Assembly (NCBI GenBank): GCA_964444365.1
Contig: CAYUHJ010000010.1
Span: 1-64,000, forward strand
Source: CAYUHJ01 sp964444365
GTDB taxonomy: Bacteria > Planctomycetota > Planctomycetia > Gemmatales > Gemmataceae
Reading direction: 5' to 3'
DNA length: 64,000 nucleotides
Numbering within the stretch: position 1 is the stretch's first letter; each line of letters opens with the position of its first letter. The notes beneath the pieces are model-generated. The model was not told the origin of the DNA and did not search any database. It saw only the letters and a program-made list of their open reading frames with translations. Positions 16,280-24,704 of the stretch are shown here, one piece after another. Both the position numbers and the translations under genes were made by a program.

Positions 16280-17746
16280 TCAAATCAACTGCAACGGCGA
16301 GCGGTCGCGGGCGGCGAGGTGGCTGGCCTTGCCGGTCAGGAACTCGTCGATGTGCCGGGCGGCCTCGCGGCCCTCGGCGATGGCCCACACGACGATGGAC
16401 TGTCCGCGGCGGCAGTCGCCCGCCGCGAAGACCCCGGGCTGCGAGGTCATGTACTTGCGGTCGGACTGGATCGCGCCGCCCTCGCTCAGCTTCACGCCGA
16501 AGGCGGCCGGCAGGCCGTTCTCCGGGCCGCTGAAGCCGATCGCGAGCAGCACGAGGTCGCACGGGAACGCGATGTCCGAGCCGTGCATTTCCTCGAACTG
16601 CCGGTCGCCGTTGTCGTCGAAGTACTGGTAGACGCGGACGCCGTGCAGCTCCTTCACCCGGCCGTGTTCGTCGCCGGCGAAGTGCTTGGTCTTGATCTGC
16701 CAGTCGCGCTTGCCCCCCTCCTCGTGGGCCGGGGAGATCCGGAGGATCTTGGGCCAGAGCGGCCAGGGCGTGTCCGGGTTGTAGTTGTCCGGCGGCCGGG
16801 GGTTGTAGTCGAGCTGCAGGACGGACTTGGCCCCCTGCCGGTGGCACGTCCCGAGGCAGTCCGCCGCCGTGTCGCCGCCGCCGATGATGATGACGTTCTT
16901 GCCGGTGGCCAGGATCGGCTCGCCCTGAATGTCGAGCCCGGCGACCCGGCGGTTCTGCTGCGTCAGGTACGGCATCGCCATCTCGATGCCCTTCAACTCC
17001 CGGCCGGGGATGTTCAGGTCCCGCGGCTTCGTCGCCCCGACGCTAAGCAGCACCGCGTCGACCTTCGCCCGCAGTTCCGCCGCGTCGACGGTCCGGCCGA
17101 CGTCCGCCCCGGTGACGAACTTGACGCCCTCGCCTTCCATCTGGGCGATGCGCTGGTCGACGTAGTGCTTCGCCATCTTGAAGTCGGGGATGCCGTACGT
17201 CATCAGCCCGCCGAGGCGGTCGTCGCGCTCGTAGACGGTGACGGCGTGCCCGGCCCGGCGGAGTTGCTGGGCGGCGGCGAGGCCCGCGGGGCCGCTGCCG
17301 ACGACGGCGACCTTCTTGCCGGTCTCCTTCGCCGGCGGCTGGGGCTTGATCCAGCCCATCTCCCAGCCGCGGTCGACGATCGCGCACTCGATGTTCTTGA
17401 TCGTCACCGGCAGGCCGGGGATGGCGAGCACGCACGACGCCTCGCACGGGGCCGGGCAAGTTTTCCCCGTGAATTCCGGGAAGTTGTTCGTGTCGTGGAG
17501 GGCCTTCAGCGCCTCCTCCCACCGGTCGCGGTGGACGAGGTCGTTCCAGTCCGGGATGAGGTTCCCGAGCGGGCACCCGGTGTGGCAGAACGGGATGCCG
17601 CAGTCCATGCACCGCGTCGCCTGCGCGCGGATGCCCTCGGCCGGCATCGGCTGGTAGAGCTCGCCGTAATCCTTGGTCCGCTTGTGGACTGGGCGGGGCA
17701 TCAGCTTCTGGGGTTCGATGTTGAGGAACCCGCGGGGATCGGCCAT
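16280..17746 (-). CDS. gltD: Glutamate synthase (NADPH) small subunit
   Basis: GltD passes electrons from NADPH through FAD and Fe-S centres to GltB, which makes glutamate from 2-oxoglutarate and glutamine. The 488-residue length is normal. The N-terminal Fe-S cysteines lie in RCMDCGIPFCHTGCPLGN (about residues 45-62) and CPAPCEASC (about 98-106). The FAD dinucleotide fold GSGPAGLAAAQ is near 151-161 and the NADPH fold IIIGGGDTAADC near 290-301; the C-terminal FAD motif GVFAAGDCRRGQS is near 445-457. ATG at 17746 was chosen because the family begins MADPRGFL; upstream codons are repeat-like. gltB lies upstream on the same strand, but a MORN gene bracketed by inverted repeats lies between the two. 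Confidence 0.96.
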   Translation of the reverse strand: MADPRGFLNIEPQKLMPRPVHKRTKDYGELYQPMPAEGIRAQATRCMDCGIPFCHTGCPLGNLIPDWNDLVHRDRWEEALKALHDTNNFPEFTGKTCPAPCEASCVLAIPGLPVTIKNIECAIVDRGWEMGWIKPQPPAKETGKKVAVVGSGPAGLAAAQQLRRAGHAVTVYERDDRLGGLMTYGIPDFKMAKHYVDQRIAQMEGEGVKFVTGADVGRTVDAAELRAKVDAVLLSVGATKPRDLNIPGRELKGIEMAMPYLTQQNRRVAGLDIQGEPILATGKNVIIIGGGDTAADCLGTCHRQGAKSVLQLDYNPRPPDNYNPDTPWPLWPKILRISPAHEEGGKRDWQIKTKHFAGDEHGRVKELHGVRVYQYFDDNGDRQFEEMHGSDIAFPCDLVLLAIGFSGPENGLPAAFGVKLSEGGAIQSDRKYMTSQPGVFAAGDCRRGQSIVVWAIAEGREAARHIDEFLTGKASHLAARDRSPLQLI

Positions 17747-17755
17747 CTTCTTAGC

Positions 17756-17786
17756 GGTCAGTGGTCGGTGGTCAGTGGTCAGTTCA
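17756..17786. repeat. Short direct repeats of GGTCAGTGGTC type
   Basis: Four to five overlapping copies of GGTCAGT/GGTCGGT lie immediately upstream of gltD. The array is too short and irregular for a CRISPR array. It lies beside the left inverted-repeat arm described at 17834-17861. Confidence 0.6.
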
Positions 17787-17833
17787 GACCGCAGACCGGA
17801 CCCGGACCCCTCCTTCCTCTGGTGAAATCTCTT

Positions 17834-18404
17834 GGCGAGCGTCACTCGTGAGAGTGACGAGTCCCCGCCGGTGAAGTACAACTCCGCTCATCTGTTCGGC
17901 CCGATGTCAGGCGAATCGCATGATTCCGAGGGCTGAGGCCTTGGTGTGAACCACGGATATTGCCGGTATCGCTTCTGAACCTGATGGTAATCAGGGGTGC
18001 TGCGGTCGATCACCCAATCCTCAAGCAGTTCCCCTTCCTCACCCCACCTTCGGCGAGCAGTGCAGATACCTGCCTCCCACCATTCGTCCGCAGCTGGTCT
18101 CCCCGACGGGTACCACTCCCGCGACCGTCCGTGCAAAACGCCCCCTTCTAGCTCTGAGTCCAACGCTAATATCCCGTTCGGGTGCCAGCGACGTACCCTC
18201 CCCCATGCTTCACCGTCTCGCATCTCACTTTCGCTGGCCAATGTCCCATCGCGATGGCGCGTGAAACAGACTCCTGTGAACGGCTCGCCGTCGTAGTAGC
18301 ACGGGCCATTACCTTCCGGGTACTCCAATGACCCCCATTCGACGCGCTTCGTCACACGCCCACCCCCGCGAACAATCTCGTCACTCTGACGAGTGACGCT
18401 CGCC
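17834..18404. mobile_element. Unit bracketed by a 28-bp inverted repeat containing the MORN gene
   Basis: The left arm 17834-17861 (GGCGAGCGTCACTCGTGAGA...) and the right arm 18377-18404 are inverted copies matching at 27 of 28 positions. Each arm also contains an internal palindrome (CGTCACT/AGTGACG). The 571-bp unit contains a single gene and separates gltB from gltD; the right arm ends 2 bp from the gltB stop codon. No transposase is encoded and I see no clear target-site duplication. It may be a non-autonomous insertion, or two independent copies of a dispersed hairpin in opposite orientation. Confidence 0.55.
17888..18355 (-). CDS. Small MORN_2-repeat protein (YwqK-type)
   Basis: A 155-residue protein with no signal peptide or membrane segment. 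It carries three or four MORN_2-like repeats, visible from the recurring pattern of Y/W, G and a final charged pair: GEPFTGVCFTRHRDGTLASE, RRWHPNGILALDSELEGG, SREWYPSGRPAADEWWEAG and RRWGEEGELLEDWVI (about 22-118). Proteins of this type are often annotated as YwqK-family antitoxins, but no toxin gene is adjacent, so I do not assign that role. Base composition is visibly lower in GC than the flanking glutamate synthase genes. The gene lies inside a 28-bp inverted repeat pair between gltB and gltD, which suggests later insertion. The repeat-family call is moderately sure; the function is unknown. Confidence 0.7.
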   Translation of the reverse strand: MTKRVEWGSLEYPEGNGPCYYDGEPFTGVCFTRHRDGTLASESEMRDGEAWGRVRRWHPNGILALDSELEGGVLHGRSREWYPSGRPAADEWWEAGICTARRRWGEEGELLEDWVIDRSTPDYHQVQKRYRQYPWFTPRPQPSESCDSPDIGPNR

Positions 18405-18406
18405 CG

Positions 18407-21400
18407 TTACCCGTTGACCAGCTCCCACTGTCGTTGCACGACCTTGCTCTGCTCCAGCACCCGGCGGTAGTCGCGGGGGTAGACCTTCACGAACTTGCCG
18501 AGTTCCTCGTCGAAGTCGTTGACGATCCCGTTCGCGAGTTCGGAGCCGGTGTACAGGACGTGCCGGTTCAGCAGGTTGCTGAGCGTGCCGATGTCCTTGT
18601 ACTCCGTGACCGGGACGAGGTCGACCATTTCGAGGTTGCACTGCTCGCGGAAGGTGCCGTTGGGGTCGTAGATGAACGCGAACCCGCCGCTCATGCCGGC
18701 GGCGAAGTTTCGACCCGTCGGGCCGAGGACGACGATGACGCCGCCGGTCATGTACTCGCAGCCGTGGTCGCCGACGCCCTCGACGACGGCTTTTGCCCCG
18801 GAGTTTCGCACGGCGAACCGCTCGCCGGCGAGGCCGCGGAAGTAGGCCTCGCCGCCGGTCGCGCCGTAGAGGGCGACGTTCCCGACGACGACGTTCGCCT
18901 CCGGCTTGTAGCCGGCATCAACAGGCGGGGTGACGACGAGCTTGCCGCCGGACAGCCCCTTCCCGACGTAGTCGTTGGCGAGGCCGCGGAGCCGGAGCGT
19001 GATGCCGCGGGTGACGAACGCCCCGAAGCTCTGGCCGGCCATGCCGGTGAACTGGACGTCGATGGTGTCCTCGCGGAGGCCGCATTCGCCGTGCTTCGCG
19101 GTGACGAAGTAGCTCAGCAGCGTGCCGACCGTCCGGTTCCGGCTCGTGACCGGGGACGCGATCTGCACGTGCTTTTGCGTCTCGATCGCGTCCTTGCACG
19201 CCTTGATGAGGTCCCAGTCGAGTTGCTCCGCGAGCACGTCCGGCTGGCGCTCGACGCACCGCGGCGGGCTGCCTTGCGGCACGGACGGCCGTTCCAGCAG
19301 CGCGTTGAGGTTGACGTGCTTCGCCTTCCAGTGCCAGGAGATGTCCTTCGGCGCGAGCAGGTCCGTCCGCCCGACGATCTCGTCCAGGGTGCGGAAGCCC
19401 ATCTCGCTGAGCAGCTCGCGGACCTCCTCGGCGACGTAGAAGAGGTAGTTGACCACCTGTTCCGGCGTCCCCTGGAATTGCGCCCGCAACACGGGGTCTT
19501 GTGTCGCGATGCCGACCGGGCAGGTGTTCAGGTGGCACTTCCGCATCATGATGCAGCCCATCGCAATGAGCGGGGCCGTCGCGAAGCCGTACTCTTCCGC
19601 CCCGAGGCACGCGGCGATGATCACGTCCCGGCCGGTCTTCATCTGGCCGTCGGTCTGGACCCGGACCCGACCGCGGAGGCCGTTGCGAACGAGGACCTGC
19701 TGGGCTTCCGCGAGGCCGAGTTCCCAGGGAATCCCGGCGTGGCGGATGCTGGACAGCGGCGACGCCCCGGTGCCGCCCGAGTCGCCGGAGATCAGGATGC
19801 GGTCGGCGTACCCCTTCGCCACGCCGGCCGCGATGGTGCCGACCCCGGACGCGGCGACGAGCTTGACCGAGATTTCCGCGTGCGGGTTGGAGTTCTTCAG
19901 GTCGAAGATCAGTTGCGCGAGGTCTTCGATCGAGTAGATGTCGTGGTGCGGCGGCGGGGAGATCAGGCCCACGCCGGGGGTGCTGTACCGGGTCTTGGCG
20001 ATGGCGCTGTCGACCTTGTGGCCGGGCAGCTGGCCCCCCTCGCCGGGCTTCGCGCCCTGGGCCATCTTGATCTGAATCTCGATGGCGTTGGCGAGGTAGT
20101 TCGCGGTCACGCCGAACCGGCCGCTCGCGACCTGCTTGATCGCGCTGCCGCGGAGGTCGCCGTTCGACTCGCGCTTGAACCGGATCGGGTCTTCGCCCCC
20201 CTCGCCGGTGTTGCTGCGGCCGCCGACGCGGTTGAGGGCGATGGCGAGGGTTTCGTGGGCCTCCTTGCTAATGCTGCCGAAGCTCATCGCCCCGGTGAAG
20301 AACCGCTTGACGATCTCCTTCGCCGGCTCGATGAGGTGCAGCGGGATGGACTTGCGGGCCTTCTTCACGCCGAGGATGCCGCGGAGCGTGCAGAGGACTT
20401 CGCTCTCGTCGTTGGCGGCGGCGGTGAACTCCTTGTAGCTGTCGTAGCTCTCCTTCTTGACGGCGTGCTGCAGCTTCTGGATGGTCTCCGGGTTCCACAT
20501 GTGGTGCTCGCCGCGGCGACGCCACATGATCTCCCCGCCGCCGTCGAGTTCGGTCGTCGCGTCGAGCGGGTTGGCGGGGTAGCCGAACTCGTGGCGGGCG
20601 AGGGCTTCGCGGGCGATTTCCGTGAGGCCGATGCCGTCGATCCGGCTCGGGGTGCCGGTGAAGTACCGGTCGACGACCGCCTTGCCGAGCCCGATCGCCT
20701 CGAAGATCTGCGAGCCGCGGTAGCTCATCAGCGTGCTGATGCCCATCTTGCTGAACACCTTCAGCAACCCGGAGTCGACGGCCTTCTTGTAGTTCTTGAC
20801 GGCCTTGTCCAGTTCCATCGGGTTGCCGTGGGCGTCGATCAGGAGCTTTTCCTGGGCCAGCCCGCGGTACGTCTCGAACACGAGGTACGGGTTGACGGCG
20901 GCGGCCCCGTACCCGACCAGGAGCGCGACGTGGTGGACCTCCCGGGCCTCGCCGGTCTCGACGACGAGGCCGCACTTCGTCCGCAGCCCGGCGCGGATGA
21001 GGTGGTGGTGAACCCCCGCGGAGGCGAGCAGCGGGGGCACCGGGACGCGGGTCGCGTTCGTGGCACGGTCCGAGAGGATCAGGATCGTCGCGCCGCCGGC
21101 GACCGCGCGGGTGGACTCGCCGAGGATCCGGTCCATCGCCGCGGCGAGGCCGTTCTCGCCCGCCTCCCGCGGGAAGGTCGTGTCGATCGTCTGGACCTTG
21201 AGCCCCGGCCGGTCCGCGATGCCGCGGATCTTCGCGAGTTCCTCGTCCGACAGGGTCGGCGACTTCAGCCGCAGCAGCCGGGCGTGCTCGGGGGTTTCGT
21301 CCAGCAGGTTCACTTCGGAGCCGAGCAGGGACTCCGTGTTCATGACGATCTTCTCGCGGATCGGGTCGATCGGCGGGTTCGTCACCTGGGCGAAGAGTTG

Positions 21401-22984
21401 CTTGAAGTAGCTGAACAGCAGTTGGGCGCGGTCGCTGAGCACCGCGAGCGGCACGTCGGTGCCCATGCTCGAAATCGGCTCCTGGCCGTCCTGCGCGGTC
21501 GGCAGCAGGACGCGGACCACGTCCTCGGCGGTGTACCCGAACGCCTGCTGGCGGGGCCGCAGCGTGGCGAGGTCGACGTCCGGCGGCGGGACGGCGGGCA
21601 GGTCGTCGAGCGTGATTTGGTTCGCCTTCACCCACTCGCCGTAAGGCTGCTTCGACGCGACTTCCTTCTTGATCTCGACGTCATGCAGCAGCCTGCCGCG
21701 GGCCGTGTCGACGAGGAACATCTTCCCCGGTTGCAGCCGACCGGTCTCGCGGATCTGGTCCGGCGTGTTCGGCAGCACCCCGACTTCGCTGGCGAGGATG
21801 ACGCGGTCGTCGTGGGTGACGAGGTAGCGGCCGGGGCGCAGCCCGTTGCGGTCGAGCATCGCCCCGATGAGGGTGCCGTCCGTGAAGCAGAGGTTCGCGG
21901 GGCCGTCCCACGGCTCCGTCAGGTTGCGGTGGTACTCGAAGAACCCGCGGACGGCGGGGTCGAGCTCCTTCTGCCCTTCAAACGCTTCCGGCACGAGCAT
22001 CATCATCGCGTGCGGCAGGGATCGGCCGCTCTGGACCAGAAGTTCCAGCGCGAGGTCCAACACCGCGGAGTCGCTCAGCCCGGTGAAGTCGAGCGGCAGG
22101 GTCTTCGCGAGGACGTTCCCGAGGCCGGGGCTCCGCATCTGCGGCTGCCGGGCCCCGAGCCACGTCATGTTGCCTTGCAGCGTGTTGATCTCGCCGTTGT
22201 GGGCGAGCATGTGGAACGGTTGCGCGAGTCCCCAGTTGGGGAACGTGTTCGTGCTGTACCGGCTGTGGACGAGGGCCAGGGCCGATTCCATCGCGGGGTC
22301 GGCCAGGTCGGGGAAGTACGCCCCGAGCTGGTCGGCCTTCAGCATCCCCTTGTAGACGACGGTCTTCGCGGAGGAACTGGGGATGTAGAAGGCGGCCGCC
22401 GTGCTCGCGGGCTGGCCGGCGTCCGACCAGCGTTCCGCCCGGCAGCGGATGACGTAGAGGGCGCGTTCAAACGAAGCGTCGTCGACCACCGACGGCCCGC
22501 GGCCGATGAGCAGTTGCTCCATCGCCGGTTCCTGCGACCGGGCCAGCCAGCCGATCGCGGACGAGACGACCGGCACCGGCCGCCACCCGAGGACGGTCTG
22601 CCCTTCCTCGACGACGATCGCCTCGACCGCCTTCTTGCAGGCGGCCTTCGCGGAGTGGTTCGTCGGTAGGAACGTCACCGTGACGCCGTACATCCCCGGC
22701 GCGGGCAGGGTAATGCCGTACTCCTTCGCCTGTTCGCGGAAGAACTTGTCCGGCATCTGGATGAGGATGCCCGCCCCGTCGCCGGTGTCCTGGTCGCAGC
22801 CGCACGCGCCGCGGTGCTGCAGGTTGCGGAGAAGTTCGACGGCGTCTTTGACCGTGGCGTGCGATTTCCGGCCCTTCAGGTCGGCGATGAAGCCGACGCC
22901 GCAGGCGTCGCGCTCGAAGCGGGGGTCGTACAACCCGGACGCGACCGGCGGCAGGGGCATGAAGTGAGACGAGTCGGCAGGCAT
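18407..22984 (-). CDS. gltB: Glutamate synthase (NADPH) large subunit
   Basis: GltB hydrolyses glutamine, channels the ammonia to an FMN site and forms glutamate from 2-oxoglutarate, with electrons from GltD. The 1525-residue length is normal. The class II glutaminase domain begins with the Cys28 nucleophile in RDACGVGFIADLKG; processing of the first 27 residues is expected by family rule. The central region and the FMN-binding synthase domain (about 850-1200) include KPGEGGQLPGHKV and GDSGGTGASPLSS. The 3Fe-4S cysteines appear in CIMMRKCHLNTCPVG. The C-terminal beta-helix domain carries Gly-rich repeats (GATGGEAYFRGLAGERF). The gene is upstream of gltD on the same strand but separated from it by the MORN unit. 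Identification is secure. Confidence 0.97.
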   Translation of the reverse strand: MPADSSHFMPLPPVASGLYDPRFERDACGVGFIADLKGRKSHATVKDAVELLRNLQHRGACGCDQDTGDGAGILIQMPDKFFREQAKEYGITLPAPGMYGVTVTFLPTNHSAKAACKKAVEAIVVEEGQTVLGWRPVPVVSSAIGWLARSQEPAMEQLLIGRGPSVVDDASFERALYVIRCRAERWSDAGQPASTAAAFYIPSSSAKTVVYKGMLKADQLGAYFPDLADPAMESALALVHSRYSTNTFPNWGLAQPFHMLAHNGEINTLQGNMTWLGARQPQMRSPGLGNVLAKTLPLDFTGLSDSAVLDLALELLVQSGRSLPHAMMMLVPEAFEGQKELDPAVRGFFEYHRNLTEPWDGPANLCFTDGTLIGAMLDRNGLRPGRYLVTHDDRVILASEVGVLPNTPDQIRETGRLQPGKMFLVDTARGRLLHDVEIKKEVASKQPYGEWVKANQITLDDLPAVPPPDVDLATLRPRQQAFGYTAEDVVRVLLPTAQDGQEPISSMGTDVPLAVLSDRAQLLFSYFKQLFAQVTNPPIDPIREKIVMNTESLLGSEVNLLDETPEHARLLRLKSPTLSDEELAKIRGIADRPGLKVQTIDTTFPREAGENGLAAAMDRILGESTRAVAGGATILILSDRATNATRVPVPPLLASAGVHHHLIRAGLRTKCGLVVETGEAREVHHVALLVGYGAAAVNPYLVFETYRGLAQEKLLIDAHGNPMELDKAVKNYKKAVDSGLLKVFSKMGISTLMSYRGSQIFEAIGLGKAVVDRYFTGTPSRIDGIGLTEIAREALARHEFGYPANPLDATTELDGGGEIMWRRRGEHHMWNPETIQKLQHAVKKESYDSYKEFTAAANDESEVLCTLRGILGVKKARKSIPLHLIEPAKEIVKRFFTGAMSFGSISKEAHETLAIALNRVGGRSNTGEGGEDPIRFKRESNGDLRGSAIKQVASGRFGVTANYLANAIEIQIKMAQGAKPGEGGQLPGHKVDSAIAKTRYSTPGVGLISPPPHHDIYSIEDLAQLIFDLKNSNPHAEISVKLVAASGVGTIAAGVAKGYADRILISGDSGGTGASPLSSIRHAGIPWELGLAEAQQVLVRNGLRGRVRVQTDGQMKTGRDVIIAACLGAEEYGFATAPLIAMGCIMMRKCHLNTCPVGIATQDPVLRAQFQGTPEQVVNYLFYVAEEVRELLSEMGFRTLDEIVGRTDLLAPKDISWHWKAKHVNLNALLERPSVPQGSPPRCVERQPDVLAEQLDWDLIKACKDAIETQKHVQIASPVTSRNRTVGTLLSYFVTAKHGECGLREDTIDVQFTGMAGQSFGAFVTRGITLRLRGLANDYVGKGLSGGKLVVTPPVDAGYKPEANVVVGNVALYGATGGEAYFRGLAGERFAVRNSGAKAVVEGVGDHGCEYMTGGVIVVLGPTGRNFAAGMSGGFAFIYDPNGTFREQCNLEMVDLVPVTEYKDIGTLSNLLNRHVLYTGSELANGIVNDFDEELGKFVKVYPRDYRRVLEQSKVVQRQWELVNG

Positions 22985-23031
22985 GTCGGGGTCCTAATTT
23001 TTCAATGCAACGCAAGTCGTCGAATCATCAT

Positions 23032-23113
23032 GTTTTGTAGGTCGGGCCGAGTCTTCGAGGCCCGACGTGAGCCGCAATGTCGGGCCTCGAAGAGTCGGCC
23101 CGACCTACAAAAC
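23032..23113. repeat. Palindrome TTTGTAGGTCGGGCC family
   Basis: The arms at 23032-23066 and 23079-23113 pair at 34 of 35 positions around a 12-bp loop. It sits upstream of gltB and ends about five bases before the phosphofructokinase stop codon. A second copy with a longer loop is at 54313-54430. Confidence 0.9.
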
Positions 23114-23118
23114 CTTCC

Positions 23119-24528
23119 TCACCGGAACGTCGGCTGGCCGGTCGATTCCAGCACGGACAGCCACAGGTCGCCGTTCGGGTCCACGCAGTGCCGGTCGCGG
23201 ACGGCGAGCGGGATCGGCACCAGAACAAACCGCCCGTGCCAGCGGCTGACAACCACGTCGGTCTTGCCGGCCATCGCCGCGTGGACGGCGTTGTGTGCTA
23301 ACCGCAGACAGTACACGCTGTCGAACGGGTTCGCGCGGACGCTGCGGATCGAGTAACTCGGGTCGAAGTACTTCAGGTTCAGCTCCAGCCCGTCCGCCGC
23401 GAACGACTCGGCGATCTTCTCCTTGAGGAAGACGCCGATGTCGCCGAACCGCACGTTCCCGGAGGCGTCCGTCCGGTTCGTCGCGGCCATCAGGTCCTGC
23501 CCCGCCCCTTCCGCGACCACGATCACCGCATGGCCGGACTGCTCGATCCGCTTCTTCAGCACCGCCAGGAACCCCTTCGGGCCGTCGAGGGCGAACGGCA
23601 CCTCCGGGATGAGCACGAAGTTCGCGTCGTTGTGCGCCAGCGAGGCGTAGCACGCGATGAACCCCGAGTGCCGGCCCATGAGTTTTACCAACCCGATGCC
23701 GTTCGGGGCAGCCTTCGCCTCGACGTGGGCGGCCCGAATCACGGGTCCGGCTTCCGAAAATGCCGTCTGGAAGCCGAAACTCTGGTCGATGAAGCTGATG
23801 TCGTTGTCGATCGTCTTCGGGATCCCCACGACGGAGATCTTGACCCCCCGGTTCGCCACCTCCGCCGCGATCGCGTGGGCCCCCCGGAGGGTGCCGTCGC
23901 CGCCGATCACGAACAGGATGTTGATGCCGAGCCGCTCCAGGCAGTCGACGATCTCTTCCGGGTCCTGCTTCCCCCGCGACGACCCGAGGATCGTGCCGCC
24001 CTGTTCGTGAATGCTCGTGACGAACTGGGGCGTCAGGTCCAGCACCGGCCGCTGGTACTTCGCGACGAACCCCTGGTAGCCGTTGCAGAACCCATAGATC
24101 TTCCGCACCCCGTACAGGAAGTGCAGTTCCATCACGATCCCGCGGATCACGTCGTTGAAGCCGGGGCACAGCCCGCCGCAGGTGACGATCCCCGCCCGCG
24201 TCTTCGACGGATCGAAGAAGATCTTCCGCCGCGGGCCGCCGGGCTCGAACCCGGGCAACTTCTCCAGCGACCCGCGGGCCGCCACCGCGGAGGCGGTGTC
24301 GTCGAACAGCACCCGATCTTCTTCGTCTACATTGTAATAGGACCGCTCCCGCGGCGCGAGAAGGTGCGACAGCGGCGAATCGATCCGGCAGGTGCCGAGG
24401 GTTTTGACGACGAGTTCTTCGGGACTGACCACAGGGCGGAGTTCCGGTTGAGATCGCGGCCGGTTCCGTCCCCGGCCCGGATCAGTCCGGGTCGGGGTGG
24501 TGACCAGTTTCGCGGCAGCAGGGCGCAA
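23119..24528 (-). CDS. ATP-dependent 6-phosphofructokinase (TP0108/plant-like type)
   Basis: This enzyme phosphorylates fructose-6-phosphate to the 1,6-bisphosphate in glycolysis. The frame gives up to 469 residues. Family motifs are GIVTCGGLCPGFND (phosphate binding, near 113-126), VIGGDGTLRGAHAIA (near 208-222), the substrate segment VGIPKTIDNDI (near 235-245) and KLMGRHSGFIA (near 278-288). The length, the long N-terminal part and these motifs fit the ATP-dependent clade found in plants, spirochaetes and planctomycetes rather than E. coli PfkA. A PPi-dependent alternative is less likely with GGDGT, where PPi-PFKs usually have GGDDS. The start is uncertain: GTG at 24432 would give about 437 residues and removes an Arg/Pro-rich stretch of low-complexity appearance. 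Confidence 0.88.
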   Translation of the reverse strand: MRPAAAKLVTTPTRTDPGRGRNRPRSQPELRPVVSPEELVVKTLGTCRIDSPLSHLLAPRERSYYNVDEEDRVLFDDTASAVAARGSLEKLPGFEPGGPRRKIFFDPSKTRAGIVTCGGLCPGFNDVIRGIVMELHFLYGVRKIYGFCNGYQGFVAKYQRPVLDLTPQFVTSIHEQGGTILGSSRGKQDPEEIVDCLERLGINILFVIGGDGTLRGAHAIAAEVANRGVKISVVGIPKTIDNDISFIDQSFGFQTAFSEAGPVIRAAHVEAKAAPNGIGLVKLMGRHSGFIACYASLAHNDANFVLIPEVPFALDGPKGFLAVLKKRIEQSGHAVIVVAEGAGQDLMAATNRTDASGNVRFGDIGVFLKEKIAESFAADGLELNLKYFDPSYSIRSVRANPFDSVYCLRLAHNAVHAAMAGKTDVVVSRWHGRFVLVPIPLAVRDRHCVDPNGDLWLSVLESTGQPTFR

Positions 24529-24704
24529 CCAGAAACCGGTGCAATTCTCACGCCGATCACAGCCGGGGAAATGGAGGGGTCAGGCCAAGGGAAATGCCGC
24601 GCAACTGGTCAGAAGATGCGCGGACATTCGGCGGCTGTGAGAAGCGGCACGGGCAAAGCGACTCGGCCCCACCCGCTCGGACACGTGGGTAATGCGTTCG
24701 CTCG

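Noticed and set aside
17756..17786. CRISPR-like direct repeats
   Set aside because: Too short, overlapping units, no regular spacers and no cas gene.
18434..22669. Very long open frame antisense to gltB
   Set aside because: Low-complexity composition and fully antisense to a secure gene.
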